This document shows, piece after piece, positions 63,787-64,000 of a stretch of 64,000 nucleotides of DNA. The stretch is taken from the NCBI RefSeq assembly GCF_032191515.1, contig NC_091409.1:3612501-3676500 (forward strand), read 5' to 3'. The stretch's first letter is position 1. Each line of letters opens with the position of its first letter. The notes below the pieces were generated by a model, which had not been told where the DNA came from, made no database searches, and was given only the letters and a program-made list of their open reading frames with translations. Position numbers and translations under genes: made by a program. Source of the stretch: Phaenicophaeus curvirostris. Lineage: Eukaryota > Chordata > Aves > Cuculiformes > Cuculidae.

Positions 63787-63815
63787 ATGACTGACATGTG
63801 AGATCTGTCAGTCAT
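63787..63815. repeat. Perfect 10-bp inverted repeat with 9-base spacer
   Basis: ATGACTGACA at 63787-63796 and TGTCAGTCAT at 63806-63815. The arms do not extend further in either direction, so a microRNA-size hairpin is not supported. May be a dimeric protein-binding site or chance. Confidence 0.7.
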
Positions 63816-64000
63816 AGGCTACAGCAAGTAATTTCATTTATATTTTTGCGCTGACTTAATTAGAATTTTTTTTTTTTTTATGATTCAGTTAAGCTGATAC
63901 AACATCCTGTAATGGACATAGCCTTGCAGATGGAGAGATGTTCTTGGCATGTAAGTAATCATAGTAGATGATAATCATACATCTTATATTAGTAAATTAA

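Larger units (their letters stand above)
53042..64000. other. Upstream intergenic DNA
   Basis: AT-rich, with poly-A/T runs (for example 53789-53801, 55485-55500, 57728-57741), a TC/T tract near 59750-59780, AATAAA-like A-rich sequence near 59830-59860 and a 10-bp inverted repeat at 63787-63815. Two motif-dense blocks (55020-55330, 56690-57010) are listed separately. No coding gene is supported. Confidence 0.6.

Noticed and set aside
63787..63815. MicroRNA hairpin
   Set aside because: Arms are only 10 bp and do not extend, well short of a pre-miRNA stem.

Overview
The window is vertebrate nuclear DNA, most likely from a bird. It holds one complete protein-coding gene, BMP7, on the minus strand, plus about 19 kb of upstream DNA and up to 3 kb of 3' UTR and downstream DNA. 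A bird is suggested by short 5'-truncated CR1 LINE 3' ends carrying the typical TGATTCTATGATTCT-type tail, by degraded MIR-like SINE remnants, and by a low repeat load. I saw no bacterial, viral or plasmid gene.

The seven coding exons, in transcript order, are 44349-43917, 19991-19799, 9442-9294, 6038-5841, 5186-5110, 4511-4401 and 3166-3017. Every intron has GT..AG ends, the reading phase closes exactly across all junctions, and the assembled product is 436 residues: signal peptide, TGF-beta propeptide, RSIR processing site and a 139-residue mature ligand with all seven cystine-knot cysteines. An in-frame stop 57 nt upstream of the ATG fixes the start codon. A 14-codon upstream ORF ends at that same stop. 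Exon 1 and its flanks form a GC/CpG-rich island (about 43.1-44.75 kb) with three simple-repeat arrays.

Intron 1 is 23.9 kb and intron 2 is 10.4 kb. They hold no recognisable gene, but they contain a CR1 tail, a MIR remnant, short inverted-repeat elements and several AT-rich blocks dense in homeodomain, TCF and RUNX-like words that look like regulatory DNA. The upstream 45-64 kb region contains a tandem cluster of three CR1 tails, one MIR remnant, one further CR1 tail and two more regulatory-looking AT-rich blocks.

I found no wholly new genetic system. The points most worth checking are: the uORF in the BMP7 leader; the 32-bp minisatellite and the GGGATA/GGGGCA array just inside intron 1, both G-rich on the transcript strand; frame-neutral exons 4 and 6 behind weak acceptors; the non-coding blocks; and unusual residues in the propeptide encoded by exon 2.
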